In this document: piece by piece, positions 1 to 6,215 of the stretch
Numbering within the stretch: the first letter of the stretch is position 1
Layout: each line of letters opens with the position of its first letter
Source: Prevotella sp. UBA1104
GTDB taxonomy: Bacteria; Bacteroidota; Bacteroidia; Bacteroidales; Bacteroidaceae
Assembly (NCBI GenBank): GCA_002314055.1
Contig: DCBP01000120.1
Span: 1 to 9,187 of the forward strand
Direction: 5' to 3'
Length of the DNA stretch: 9,187 nucleotides
Program-made: the position numbers and the translations under genes
The notes under the pieces: generated by a model
What the model was told of the DNA's origin: nothing
The model's database searches: none
The model's input: the letters and a program-made list of their open reading frames with translations, nothing else

Positions 1-831
1 GCGGCTGCAATGTGGGTTAAAATCTCCCATTCCAGCGAGAGCCTTTGCTATTTTCCAACGTGCACTCAGCTCACATTCCAACCCTATATCTGGAATATTT
101 GCCGCCAGGGTTTTCATCTGCATAGCCTGATAGAGGGCGTTGCCGTATTCTCCTTTGTAAAAAGCCTCTTGGTATATGAGCAGAGCCTTGGCAAACTGTC
201 CCATCGGAGCTGGATGACGGGCGAGGATAGACCGGAAAATCTTTATCTCCTCACGGATGCCGCTCAAGGTATTGTCCTCTGCCACCATGTTTAGAAGGTT
301 TGTGAAACATGTGTAAGCCACCATCCACTGTTTTTCTTTTGTTGCACTCTTAAAGGCGAGGCGCATGTTCTTCAGAGCATCGTGTTTCGGGTCGCTGATG
401 CCGAACACCGACTTGCGGTTCTCGTAAACGGCGGCAAGATTGAGGTAGACGTACGGCAGATTGTCGCTGAAGCGGTTTTCCTGCGACAGCTTCAACGACT
501 GAGTAAGATACGAGTATGCTTTCTCGTAATCCAGATAATGCCCGGCGAATAGGAAGCCCATATTGTTCAGGGCCTTGGCATACTGGTATAATTCATGGCG
601 CGATGCTTTTCCGCCTTTGTATCTCGACGTTACGATGGTGTAGCAGATAAGTGCCGAATCCGACTTGTCGCCGCTGATGAGGTATTCCCTGCCGCGGTTT
701 ATCAGCGAGTCGGTCGACAGCTTTGCCCATCGCTCGTATTCCGACAGACTGTATGATGCCTATGCTCCTTCTGATACGGTAGCTACGAGCGAAAGCAATA
801 TTATTATAATAAGATGTATATATCTTGGCAT
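1..831 (-). pseudogene. TPR-repeat protein, N-terminal part, interrupted by an in-frame TAG; runs off the window
   Basis: Read on the minus strand from the ATG at 831-829, the frame encodes a signal peptide or anchor (MPRYIHLIIIILLSLVATVS), then EGA, then TAG at 762-760. The same frame then stays open to base 1, giving about 253 more residues. The first 50 or so (RGREYLISGDKSDSALICYT) and a clear TPR helix pair (KALNNMGFLFAGHYLDYEKA, then YSYLTQSLKLSQEN) resemble the helical N-terminal region of Prevotella TPR proteins that often end in a LuxR-type DNA-binding or histidine-kinase domain. That C-terminal part would lie outside the window, so the output function is unknown. No ATG, GTG or TTG follows the TAG in frame until the ATG at 561-559, so a downstream restart would lose the signal peptide and about 67 residues. 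A pseudogene is the simplest reading; a sequencing error at one base is the main alternative. Coding sense is clear; family assignment is moderate. Confidence 0.7.
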
Positions 832-929
832 TAACGAGAGTCTTTTTTCTGTTTGTATAGCCGTAAACCATTTTATGCTGCAAACAACCGTATTTTGTCT
901 TTCGCATTTTTATATTGACATAGGCAATG

Positions 930-960
930 CAAACTTACATCTTTATCCGCTAAATACCAA
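930..960 (-). promoter_or_regulatory. Likely Bacteroidetes-type promoter of the TPR gene
   Basis: On the minus strand a perfect -7 box TAAGTTTG (930-937) is preceded by 19 bases and a partial -33 box TTGG (957-960, consensus TTTG). It lies about 100 bases upstream of the TPR start codon at 831, which leaves an AT-rich leader. No other good TAnnTTTG match was seen in this gap on this strand. Confidence 0.5.
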
Positions 961-1004
961 GAAATATAGCTTTTTATTATAAAAAATACGGCAACATTCT
1001 ATAA

Positions 1005-1088
1005 AAAGTTATTGCAAAGTTTGGGATAGTTTTTGCAAAGTTTGCAATAGCTATTTCCAAGTTTGGAATAGTTATTTCCAAGTTTGCA
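1005..1088. repeat. Four tandem 21-bp units with palindromic cores
   Basis: Four units of exactly 21 bp lie at 1005-1025, 1026-1046, 1047-1067 and 1068-1088. Each contains a core of the form CAAAGTTTG or CCAAGTTTG. Unit 2 with one flanking base has a perfect odd palindrome, TTGCAAAGTTTGCAA (1033-1047). Unit 3 has TTCCAA-GT-TTGGAA (1055-1068). Units 1 and 4 are imperfect versions. The array starts about 45 bases upstream of the -33 box of the TPR promoter. The 21-bp period is two helical turns, so all cores face the same side of the DNA, as in an array of sites for one protein. A dispersed genomic repeat is also possible. Confidence 0.85.
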
Positions 1089-1170
1089 ATAAAGAATTTA
1101 TAACACATCATTAATGTTTGGCATTATGTCGGAACAAGGATTTTAGAAGTTGAGAGTAGGGGAAAAGAAT

Positions 1171-1202
1171 AACCCGCTGACAAGAATTCTCGCCAACGGG
1201 TT
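1171..1202 (-). terminator. Terminator-like dyad after the OPT gene
   Basis: A 32-bp imperfect dyad centred on an AGAATTCT palindrome (1183-1190) has outer arms AACCCG (1171-1176) and CGGGTT (1197-1202). On the minus strand the closing arm is followed by ATTCTTTTCC, a broken T tract. It lies 76 bases after the OPT stop codon. The rest of the 832-1278 gap holds only the promoter and repeat array described separately; I see no gene in it. Confidence 0.5.
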
Positions 1203-1278
1203 TAATCTTTCGTTTTATCGTAGAGCCACGGTAAAAGACGCAGCCGACAATTTCATTTCCTTTTATAAGGAATTATTC

Positions 1279-3267
1279 CTATTTTGCATCCTTAACCTTG
1301 GTTGCCCATACAAAATACAGGATAAGCAAAGCATAGGCAACAAGCGACAATACTTCAGACCATGAGTTTGCCCACCATGCCTCATAATCAAACTGCACTC
1401 CGGAGAAGCGCAACAATGCACTCACGACTCCCATCAGAGCACCGCCGGCAATAAATCCGCTGGCTATGAGCGTTCCCTTCTCGCCGCGCGCCTTGTTGAC
1501 CTCAGCATTCTTCGAACGCGATGTTACATACCAGTTGATGAATCCGCCTACGAGCAACGGAGTGTTCAACTCCAACGGGATGAACATTCCGAGAGCGAAA
1601 GCAAGTGCCGGAATATTGAAGTATGTCAGTATGATAGCTATCAAGGCACCAAGTCCGTAAAGCTCCCACGGCGCACGCACACCGTTCATCAGCGGATCAA
1701 TGACAGCCGCCATGGCATTAGCCTGAGGAGCAGCAAGCTGTCCGCTGGCAAAGCCGTAAGTATCGTTGAGCAGCATCATCACTCCGCCAACGGTGGCTGC
1801 AGAAACGAGAGTGCCCAGGAACTTCCATGTCTCCTGCTTCTTTGGCGTCGTTCCGAGCCAATAGCCAATCTTCAAGTCGGTGATGAAGGCACCTGCCATT
1901 GACAAAGCAGTACATACCACGCCGCCCATAATCAGTGCTGCCACCATACCGCCCGTACCGCGCAGACCCACTGCAACCATAACTACTGATGCGAGGATTA
2001 GCGTCATTAGCGTCATACCCGACACCGGATTACTACCCACGATGGCAATGGCATTGGCTGCCACTGTAGTGAAGAGGAATGCAATAACTGCCACGAGAAG
2101 TATTCCGACAATAGCAAAAAGCAGATTGCCGTCCATCACTCCGAAGAGGAAGAAAGCAAATGTAACAAGTATCGTTACGATAGAACCTACGGCTATTATC
2201 TTGAACGAGATGTCGCGCTGCGTGCGTGGCACGTCTGCCTCTGCACCTCCTTTGCCCTTCATCTCCTTTGCAGCAAGCGAAACAGCACCTTTTATTATTC
2301 CCCAGCTCTTTATGATACCGATGATTCCTGCCATGGCTATACCGCCAATACCAATACTCTTTCCGTAGTATTTGAAGATTTCCTCTGGCGACATGCTGCC
2401 TACGGTCTGTGTCAGCTCCGGATTCCACAGGTTGAGTACCTGGTCGTGGAACAGCAGCGACATTCCCGGCACGAGCACCCACCAAACGGCAAGCGAACCG
2501 AGTGTTATGATAAAGGCATATTTCAGTCCTACAATATATCCGAGACCGAACACTGCCGCTCCGGTGTTTATCTTGAACACCAGCTTCGCCTTCTCGGCAA
2601 GTGTCTCCCCGAAGCCTACTACACGTGTAGTGAAATTCTCGTTCCACCATCCGAAAGTGGCAACGACAAAGTCGTATAAACCGCCCACGATTCCGGCAAG
2701 CAACAATGGCTTAGCCTGGCTGCCGCCCTTTGCACCGGACACGAGCACCTGTGTCGTTGCCGTTGCCTCCGGGAACGGGTATTTGCCGTGCATGTCGCTG
2801 ACAAAATATTTGCGGAAAGGAATGAGAAACAGTATTCCGATTATTCCACCAAGCAGCGAACTGAGGAATATCTTGAAGAACGAAACACTCATGTCCGGGT
2901 ATTTTGCCTGAAGGATGTAGATGGCAGGCAGAGTAAAGATTGCTCCTGCCACGACAGCACCGGAACAGGCTCCGATACTCTGAATTATAACGTTCTCTCC
3001 CAAAGCCTTGCTGCGCTTCGAGGCGGTAGACACTCCCACGGCAATGATGGCTATCGGTATGGCTGCCTCAAACACCTGACCCACTTTGAGTCCTAAATAT
3101 GCAGCAGCTGCCGAGAAGAGCATTGTCATGAGTATTCCCCACGTTACTGACCACATGTTGACCTCGGGATATACCTTCTTCGGACTCATTATCGGTTCGT
3201 AGCTTTCTCCCTCCTTTAATTCCCTGAACGCATTGTCAGGGAGTTGCATGTTTTCTTTTTCTTCCAT
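1279..3267 (-). CDS. OPT-family oligopeptide (or metal-chelate) transporter
   Basis: This 662-residue polytopic inner-membrane protein belongs to the OPT superfamily, whose members carry small peptides or peptide-like and iron-chelate substrates by secondary transport. Length and overall pattern fit the bacterial OPT branch. A short charged N-terminus (about residues 1-37) leads into the first membrane helix around WSVTWGILMTMLFSAAAAYL. Many hydrophobic segments follow. A charged loop at about residues 335-355 (KEMKGKGGAEADVPRTQRD) splits the protein into two halves, and a short basic tail ends in ATKVKDAK. The start at 3267 sits 24 bases after the Sir2 stop, so the two genes are probably co-transcribed. 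Met-7 is an alternative start. The TAG stop is followed by one sense codon and then TAA. The substrate cannot be read from sequence. Family confidence is high. Confidence 0.93.
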   Translation of the reverse strand: MEEKENMQLPDNAFRELKEGESYEPIMSPKKVYPEVNMWSVTWGILMTMLFSAAAAYLGLKVGQVFEAAIPIAIIAVGVSTASKRSKALGENVIIQSIGACSGAVVAGAIFTLPAIYILQAKYPDMSVSFFKIFLSSLLGGIIGILFLIPFRKYFVSDMHGKYPFPEATATTQVLVSGAKGGSQAKPLLLAGIVGGLYDFVVATFGWWNENFTTRVVGFGETLAEKAKLVFKINTGAAVFGLGYIVGLKYAFIITLGSLAVWWVLVPGMSLLFHDQVLNLWNPELTQTVGSMSPEEIFKYYGKSIGIGGIAMAGIIGIIKSWGIIKGAVSLAAKEMKGKGGAEADVPRTQRDISFKIIAVGSIVTILVTFAFFLFGVMDGNLLFAIVGILLVAVIAFLFTTVAANAIAIVGSNPVSGMTLMTLILASVVMVAVGLRGTGGMVAALIMGGVVCTALSMAGAFITDLKIGYWLGTTPKKQETWKFLGTLVSAATVGGVMMLLNDTYGFASGQLAAPQANAMAAVIDPLMNGVRAPWELYGLGALIAIILTYFNIPALAFALGMFIPLELNTPLLVGGFINWYVTSRSKNAEVNKARGEKGTLIASGFIAGGALMGVVSALLRFSGVQFDYEAWWANSWSEVLSLVAYALLILYFVWATKVKDAK

Positions 3268-3291
3268 TATTATTTTTATTTTTTGTTATTT

Positions 3292-3987
3292 TCATTCCAA
3301 TATCTTTACCAGCTCCTCCATTCCTGCCGAAGCGCCTTTCACTATCTGATGTATATCGTGCGGTCCGCCGGCACGCGTCGGCTTCGGGTCTATAAGATAA
3401 ACGGGAGTTCCCGGACGAACATATTCTATAAGTCCGGCAGCGGGATAAACATTCAGCGAAGTTCCGATAATAACAAAGATATCGGCCTCTTGAACCTTCT
3501 CGATTGCCGGTTCTATCATAGGCACACTCTCTCCGAAAAATACGATAAAGGGGCGCAGCAACGACCCGTCACCAGCCTTCTCTCCATGGACTACGGTAAT
3601 GTCGGGCGGAGTAAGGGTCTTTATAAAGCGTGGGTTATACGGATCTCTCGACGAACAGACTTTCATCAGTTCTCCGTGCAGATGAATAACATCTTTCGAC
3701 CCTGCCATCTCATGAAGGTTGTCAACATTCTGAGTAACAACGCTAACATCGTATTTCTCCTGCAACTCTGCCACAAGTTCATGCCCGCGGTTAGGTTTTG
3801 CATCGACAAGCTTTCCGCGGAGCATATTATAAAAGTCATTCACGTATTCTGGGTCAGCCTCCCATGCTTCATGGGTGGCAACACGGCTAACGGGATAATT
3901 CTCCCACAGTCCGTCAGCATCACGGAAAGTGCTTAGTCCGCTCTCGGCAGACATTCCTGCACCGGTAAGTACAACAATCTTCTTCAT
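3292..3987 (-). CDS. Sir2-family NAD-dependent protein deacylase, small bacterial type without zinc cysteines
   Basis: Sirtuins remove acyl groups from lysine, using NAD+ and releasing nicotinamide and O-acyl-ADP-ribose. The 231-residue cytoplasmic protein shows the NAD-binding motif GAGMSAESGLSTFRD (residues 9-23), TQNVDNLHEMAG (85-96), the catalytic His in HLHGEL (His-104) and the late Rossmann motif IIGTSLNVYPAAG. The small domain has a single Cys (CSSRDPYN) rather than the four zinc-binding cysteines of E. coli CobB, a change I associate with Bacteroidetes deacylases. The position of the class III (desuccinylase) Tyr-x-x-Arg reads Tyr-Asn-Met-Leu, with Arg one residue later. I chose the ATG at 3987 because MKKIVVLTGAG matches the usual N-terminus of the family; an ATG two codons upstream (3993) is possible. 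It is the first gene of a likely operon with the OPT gene. It is cobB-like, but no symbol is given because orthology is unproven. Confidence 0.93.
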   Translation of the reverse strand: MKKIVVLTGAGMSAESGLSTFRDADGLWENYPVSRVATHEAWEADPEYVNDFYNMLRGKLVDAKPNRGHELVAELQEKYDVSVVTQNVDNLHEMAGSKDVIHLHGELMKVCSSRDPYNPRFIKTLTPPDITVVHGEKAGDGSLLRPFIVFFGESVPMIEPAIEKVQEADIFVIIGTSLNVYPAAGLIEYVRPGTPVYLIDPKPTRAGGPHDIHQIVKGASAGMEELVKILE

Positions 3988-4048
3988 AATCATTCAGTTT
4001 TTTGAAAGCCTGCATAAACAGCGTTTCTACATAATTACTTTATCATAG

Positions 4049-4079
4049 CAAAGCATAAAATGCTTTAAGAATGCACAAA
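4049..4079 (-). promoter_or_regulatory. Possible promoter of the Sir2-OPT unit, overlapped by a palindrome
   Basis: On the minus strand, TTTG (4076-4079) is followed by 19 bases and ATGCTTTG (4049-4056), a one-mismatch -7 box (or TAnnnTTTG if read one base longer). It lies about 60 bases upstream of the Sir2 start. A perfect 7-3-7 inverted repeat, AAAGCAT-AAA-ATGCTTT (4050-4066), covers the -7 box, so a bound protein here would block the promoter. Confidence 0.4.
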
Positions 4080-4126
4080 ATTAGCGTTTTTTCTTTAATA
4101 CTGCACACTTAGTCAGATAAAAATAG

Positions 4127-4134
4127 TACCTTTG
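4127..4134 (+). promoter_or_regulatory. Likely -7 box of the FKBP cluster promoter
   Basis: TACCTTTG is a perfect match to the Bacteroidetes -7 element TAnnTTTG, about 90 bases upstream of the first FKBP start at 4225. The -33 region is weak: TGCA at 4102-4105 with a 21-base spacer is the best I see. The implied transcript start near 4141 gives an 80-base leader. Confidence 0.5.
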
Positions 4135-4156
4135 TGCGCTTTTGATATGATACTAA

Positions 4157-4180
4157 AGCCTTACGATGGCTGTATCAGCC
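4157..4180 (+). other. Small leader hairpin with an alternative pairing partner
   Basis: In the predicted 5' leader of the first FKBP gene, GGCTG (4168-4172) and CAGCC (4176-4180) form a 5-bp stem with a TAT loop. AGCC at 4157-4160 can pair with GGCT at 4168-4171 instead, excluding the first stem. No U tract follows, so it is not a terminator. A regulatory role is only a possibility. Confidence 0.35.
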
Positions 4181-4224
4181 TCAAAGTGTAATATTATAAA
4201 CTAAAAATACATAAAGACAAGCAA

Positions 4225-4830
4225 ATGGACAAAGTAAGCTACGCCCTCGGTTTGGGCATTGGTCAGCAATTGGCTCAGATGGGCGCATCAGATCTTAACA
4301 TTGATGATTTCGCAGCAGCTATCAAAGACGTTATAAACGGAAAAGAACTAAAAGTATCGCATAAAGACGCACAGACTATCGTTCAGGACTATTTCCGCAA
4401 GCAGGAAGAGCGCATCAACGCCCAGCGTGCAGAACAGGGCAAGGTTGCCAAGGCTGAAGGAGAGGCTTATCTAAAGGAGAACGCCAAGAAAGAAGGTGTG
4501 GTAACACTGCCAAGCGGACTGCAGTATATGGTGCTCCAAGAGGGCGACGGCAAAAAGCCGAAGGCTACCGACAAAGTGAAATGCCACTACGAGGGATTCC
4601 TTATCAACGGACAGGTCTTCGACAGCAGCATACAGCGCGGTGAGCCTGCAGTATTCCCTCTCAACCAGGTTATACCGGGATGGACAGAAGGTTTGCAGCT
4701 TATGCAAGAGGGTGCAAAATACCGTTTCTTCATTCCTTACATCCTCGCTTATGGCGAGAGTGGAGCAGGAGCATCTATTCCTCCTTTCGCAACCCTCATC
4801 TTTGATGTTGAACTGATTAAGGTGATGTAA
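4225..4830 (+). CDS. FKBP-type peptidyl-prolyl cis-trans isomerase, cytoplasmic, FklB-like
   Basis: The enzyme catalyses cis-trans isomerisation of peptide bonds before proline, assisting protein folding. The 201-residue protein has no signal peptide and so should act in the cytoplasm. Its length and layout match E. coli FklB (FKBP22): a helical dimerisation region (residues 1-85, starting SYALGLGIGQQL), a linker helix, then the FKBP domain (about 98-199). The FKBP active-site residues are all present: Tyr-122, Phe-132, Asp-133, Phe-144, Val-149, Ile-150, Trp-153, Tyr-176, Phe-193. The hinge NAKKEGVVTLPSGLQY (86-101) is identical to that of the third FKBP in this cluster, which supports gene duplication. 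The ATG follows an A-rich leader, and the open frame fits the family N-terminus. It is the first gene of the three-FKBP cluster. Family confidence is very high. Confidence 0.96.
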   Translation: MDKVSYALGLGIGQQLAQMGASDLNIDDFAAAIKDVINGKELKVSHKDAQTIVQDYFRKQEERINAQRAEQGKVAKAEGEAYLKENAKKEGVVTLPSGLQYMVLQEGDGKKPKATDKVKCHYEGFLINGQVFDSSIQRGEPAVFPLNQVIPGWTEGLQLMQEGAKYRFFIPYILAYGESGAGASIPPFATLIFDVELIKVM

Positions 4831-4834
4831 AGAA

Positions 4835-4951
4835 GCTATAAAGTATAGAAAACCTAGAACTTCTAGAAAACCTAGAAAACCTAGAACTTCTAGAAAGCCT
4901 AGAACTTCTAGAAAACCTAGAACTTCTAGAAGAACTAGACAATCTATAAAT
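4835..4951. repeat. 13 tandem copies of a 9-bp unit between the first and second FKBP genes
   Basis: The 117 bases read as thirteen 9-bp units with no gap: GCTATAAAG, TATAGAAAA, then alternating forms of CCTAGAACT and TCTAGAAAA, decaying at the end to ACTAGACAA and TCTATAAAT. Ten units contain CTAG. Where CCTAGAACT is followed by TCTAGAA, the 13-bp palindrome CTAGAACTTCTAG forms; this occurs four times (starts 4854, 4881, 4899, 4917). The array starts four bases after the FKBP stop codon and ends 40 bases before the next start, so it would be transcribed if the genes share an mRNA. No promoter match was seen in the gap. Confidence 0.95.
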
Positions 4952-4991
4952 CCCATCAAAAAAATAAACAAAAAAAACGAAATAAACAAAA

Positions 4992-5960
4992 ATGAAGAAA
5001 ATTACATTACTCGCAGCAGCTGCAGTTGTTGCTGCAGGCTTCGCTTCATGCGGAAAGTCAACCCCAAAGGCTGACTTGAAGAACAATGTAGACTCTCTGA
5101 GCTATGCCATCGGTATGGCACAGACACAGGGACTGAAAGATTATCTCGTTAGCAACCTGGGCGTTGATACAGCTTATATCGACGAATTTATCAAGGGACT
5201 TAACGAGGGTGCCAACGCTGGCGACGACAAGAAAAAGGCTGCTTACTATGCCGGTATACAAATCGGTCAGCAGATTTCTAACCAGATGGTACGCAGCATC
5301 AACCACGAACTCTTTGGTGAGGATTCTACCAAGACTATCTCTCTGAAGAACTTCATGGCTGGATTCATCAGCGGAACAACCGGCAAGAAGGGACTCATGA
5401 CTGTTGAGCAGGCTCAGAAAGTGGCTCAGCTCAAGATGCAGGAAATAAAAGACGAGTCGATGTCTAAGCAGTATGGTGCATACAAGAAGCAGAACGCTGC
5501 CTTCGTTGCAAAATACAGTAAGGGTGCCGGCGTGAAGAAACTCAAGGGCGGAGTATGCTATAAGGTATTGACTGCCGGAACTGGCGAGGTTCCTACCGCT
5601 ACTTCTACTGTAAAACTGATGTACGAGGGAAAGACTATCGACGGAAAGGTATTCGACAGCAGCTACGAGCGCAAAGAACCGGCTTCTTTCCAGGTTAACC
5701 AGGTTATCCCGGGATTTACCGAGGCTCTTACACACATGCCTGTAGGTAGTACTTGGGAGGTTGTTATTCCTCAGGAATTGGCTTACGGCTCTCGCGACCA
5801 GGGACAGATCAAGCCTTTCTCTACTCTTATCTTCAAAATCCAACTCATCAGTATCGAGAAGAGCGAGCCACAGGCTGCCGCCGGCGGTCAGCAGATGACT
5901 CCTGAGCAGAAGGCTAAGCTCGAGGCTGCTATCAAGGCTGCTCAGGCTAAGCAGCAGTAA
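4992..5960 (+). CDS. FKBP-type peptidyl-prolyl isomerase, predicted lipoprotein
   Basis: The 322-residue protein begins with a lipoprotein signal peptide, MKKITLLAAAAVVAAGFASC, with lipid-modified Cys-20 predicted. It should therefore be an envelope foldase anchored to a membrane and facing the periplasm, or possibly the cell surface. Two related helical units follow (DSLSYAIGMAQTQGL, residues 35-70, and AYYAGIQIGQQIS, 84-127), then a long linker helix and the FKBP domain (about 187-288). Active-site residues are Tyr-211, Phe-221, Asp-222, Phe-233, Val-238, Ile-239, Tyr-265 and Phe-281. The usual pocket-floor Trp is Phe-242 (VIPGF instead of VIPGW), a substitution that generally lowers activity or drug binding in FKBPs. 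The C-terminal tail (about 292-322) is rich in Ala, Gln and Lys and probably helical or disordered. It is the middle gene of the cluster, with an A-rich leader and no obvious promoter of its own. Confidence 0.95.
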   Translation: MKKITLLAAAAVVAAGFASCGKSTPKADLKNNVDSLSYAIGMAQTQGLKDYLVSNLGVDTAYIDEFIKGLNEGANAGDDKKKAAYYAGIQIGQQISNQMVRSINHELFGEDSTKTISLKNFMAGFISGTTGKKGLMTVEQAQKVAQLKMQEIKDESMSKQYGAYKKQNAAFVAKYSKGAGVKKLKGGVCYKVLTAGTGEVPTATSTVKLMYEGKTIDGKVFDSSYERKEPASFQVNQVIPGFTEALTHMPVGSTWEVVIPQELAYGSRDQGQIKPFSTLIFKIQLISIEKSEPQAAAGGQQMTPEQKAKLEAAIKAAQAKQQ

Positions 5961-5962
5961 TG

Positions 5963-6025
5963 GATTAGGGAATAGAGAAGAGAGAATAGAGATTAAAGAA
6001 TAGAGAATAGAGAATAGAGATTATA
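5963..6025. repeat. Nine tandem copies of a 7-bp unit after the second FKBP gene
   Basis: Nine consecutive heptamers run from three bases after the stop codon: GGATTAG, GAATAGA, GAAGAGA, GAATAGA, GATTAAA, three GAATAGA, then GATTATA. The unit is GAATAGA with a GATTANA variant at intervals. The array is purine-rich on the plus strand. Confidence 0.9.
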
Positions 6026-6061
6026 TCTTTTTTATTTTGTATCTATTTTCAAAAGATCCGA

Positions 6062-6089
6062 GATTAGAGAATAAGGATTAGAGATTATA
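6062..6089. repeat. Second block of four 7-bp units
   Basis: GATTAGA, GAATAAG, GATTAGA and GATTATA continue the heptamer family of 5963-6025 after a 36-base T-rich interruption. Both blocks end in GATTATA, so the second may be a copy of the end of the first, separated by an insertion. Confidence 0.8.
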
Positions 6090-6094
6090 GAAGT

Positions 6095-6113
6095 TTAACC
6101 GGCAGACGGTTGA
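6095..6113 (+). other. Small hairpin in the leader of the third FKBP gene
   Basis: AACCG (6097-6101) and CGGTT (6107-6111) pair around a GCAGA loop. One G-U and one A-U pair extend the stem to 7 bp. No U tract follows, so I do not call it a terminator. Confidence 0.45.
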
Positions 6114-6128
6114 CTTAACATTTATAGA

Positions 6129-6190
6129 GTTGGCAAGTAGCAGGAAGTGACCGGGAATATCCTCGTCAACTTGTCTACTTGTCAACTTGT
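6129..6190 (+). other. Long leader hairpin overlapping three 8-bp direct repeats
   Basis: GTTGGCAAGTAG (6129-6140) and CTACTTGTCAAC (6175-6186) can form a 12-bp RNA stem with one G-U pair. Inside the 34-base loop, GGGA-ATA-TCCT with flanking GAC and GTC gives a nested stem. The 3' arm lies within three direct 8-bp repeats, CAACTTGT, CTACTTGT and CAACTTGT (6167-6190), so the repeats give the 5' arm alternative partners. The structure ends 25 bases before the third FKBP start codon. I recognise no known riboswitch. No good TAnnTTTG promoter was seen in this gap. Confidence 0.55.
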
Positions 6191-6215
6191 GTAATATATA
6201 AAAACTAACAGTAAG

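Noticed and set aside
760..762. Genome-wide reassignment of TAG to an amino acid
   Set aside because: The OPT gene ends in TAG at the expected C-terminus, though a TAA follows one codon later, so the test is weak. Nothing else in the window points to recoding, and a nonsense mutation or sequencing error is simpler.
593..907. A 104-codon minus-strand frame that overlaps the amber codon
   Set aside because: It is out of phase with the TPR coding frame, has no recognisable domain and its overlap region codes well only in the TPR frame.
1005..1088. 21-bp repeats as a CRISPR array
   Set aside because: The units are directly adjacent with no spacers, and no cas gene is present.
1880..2911. Plus-strand open frames at 1880-2368 and 2372-2911
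   Set aside because: They are shadows opposite the OPT gene, rich in Pro, Ile and Ser from antisense reading of membrane helices.
4853..4933. Resemblance of the AGAA/TTCTAGAA array to a heat-shock element (nGAAnnTTCn)
   Set aside because: The GAA to TTC spacing is one base rather than two, and such elements belong to eukaryotes; the likeness follows from the 9-bp unit.
4471..5086. Two minus-strand open frames (4471-4989 and 4817-5086) with repeated Gly-Phe-Leu-Glu-Val-Leu or Ser-Arg-Ser peptides
   Set aside because: The repeated peptides are just the 9-bp array read backwards; both overlap well-supported FKBP genes and show no family signature.
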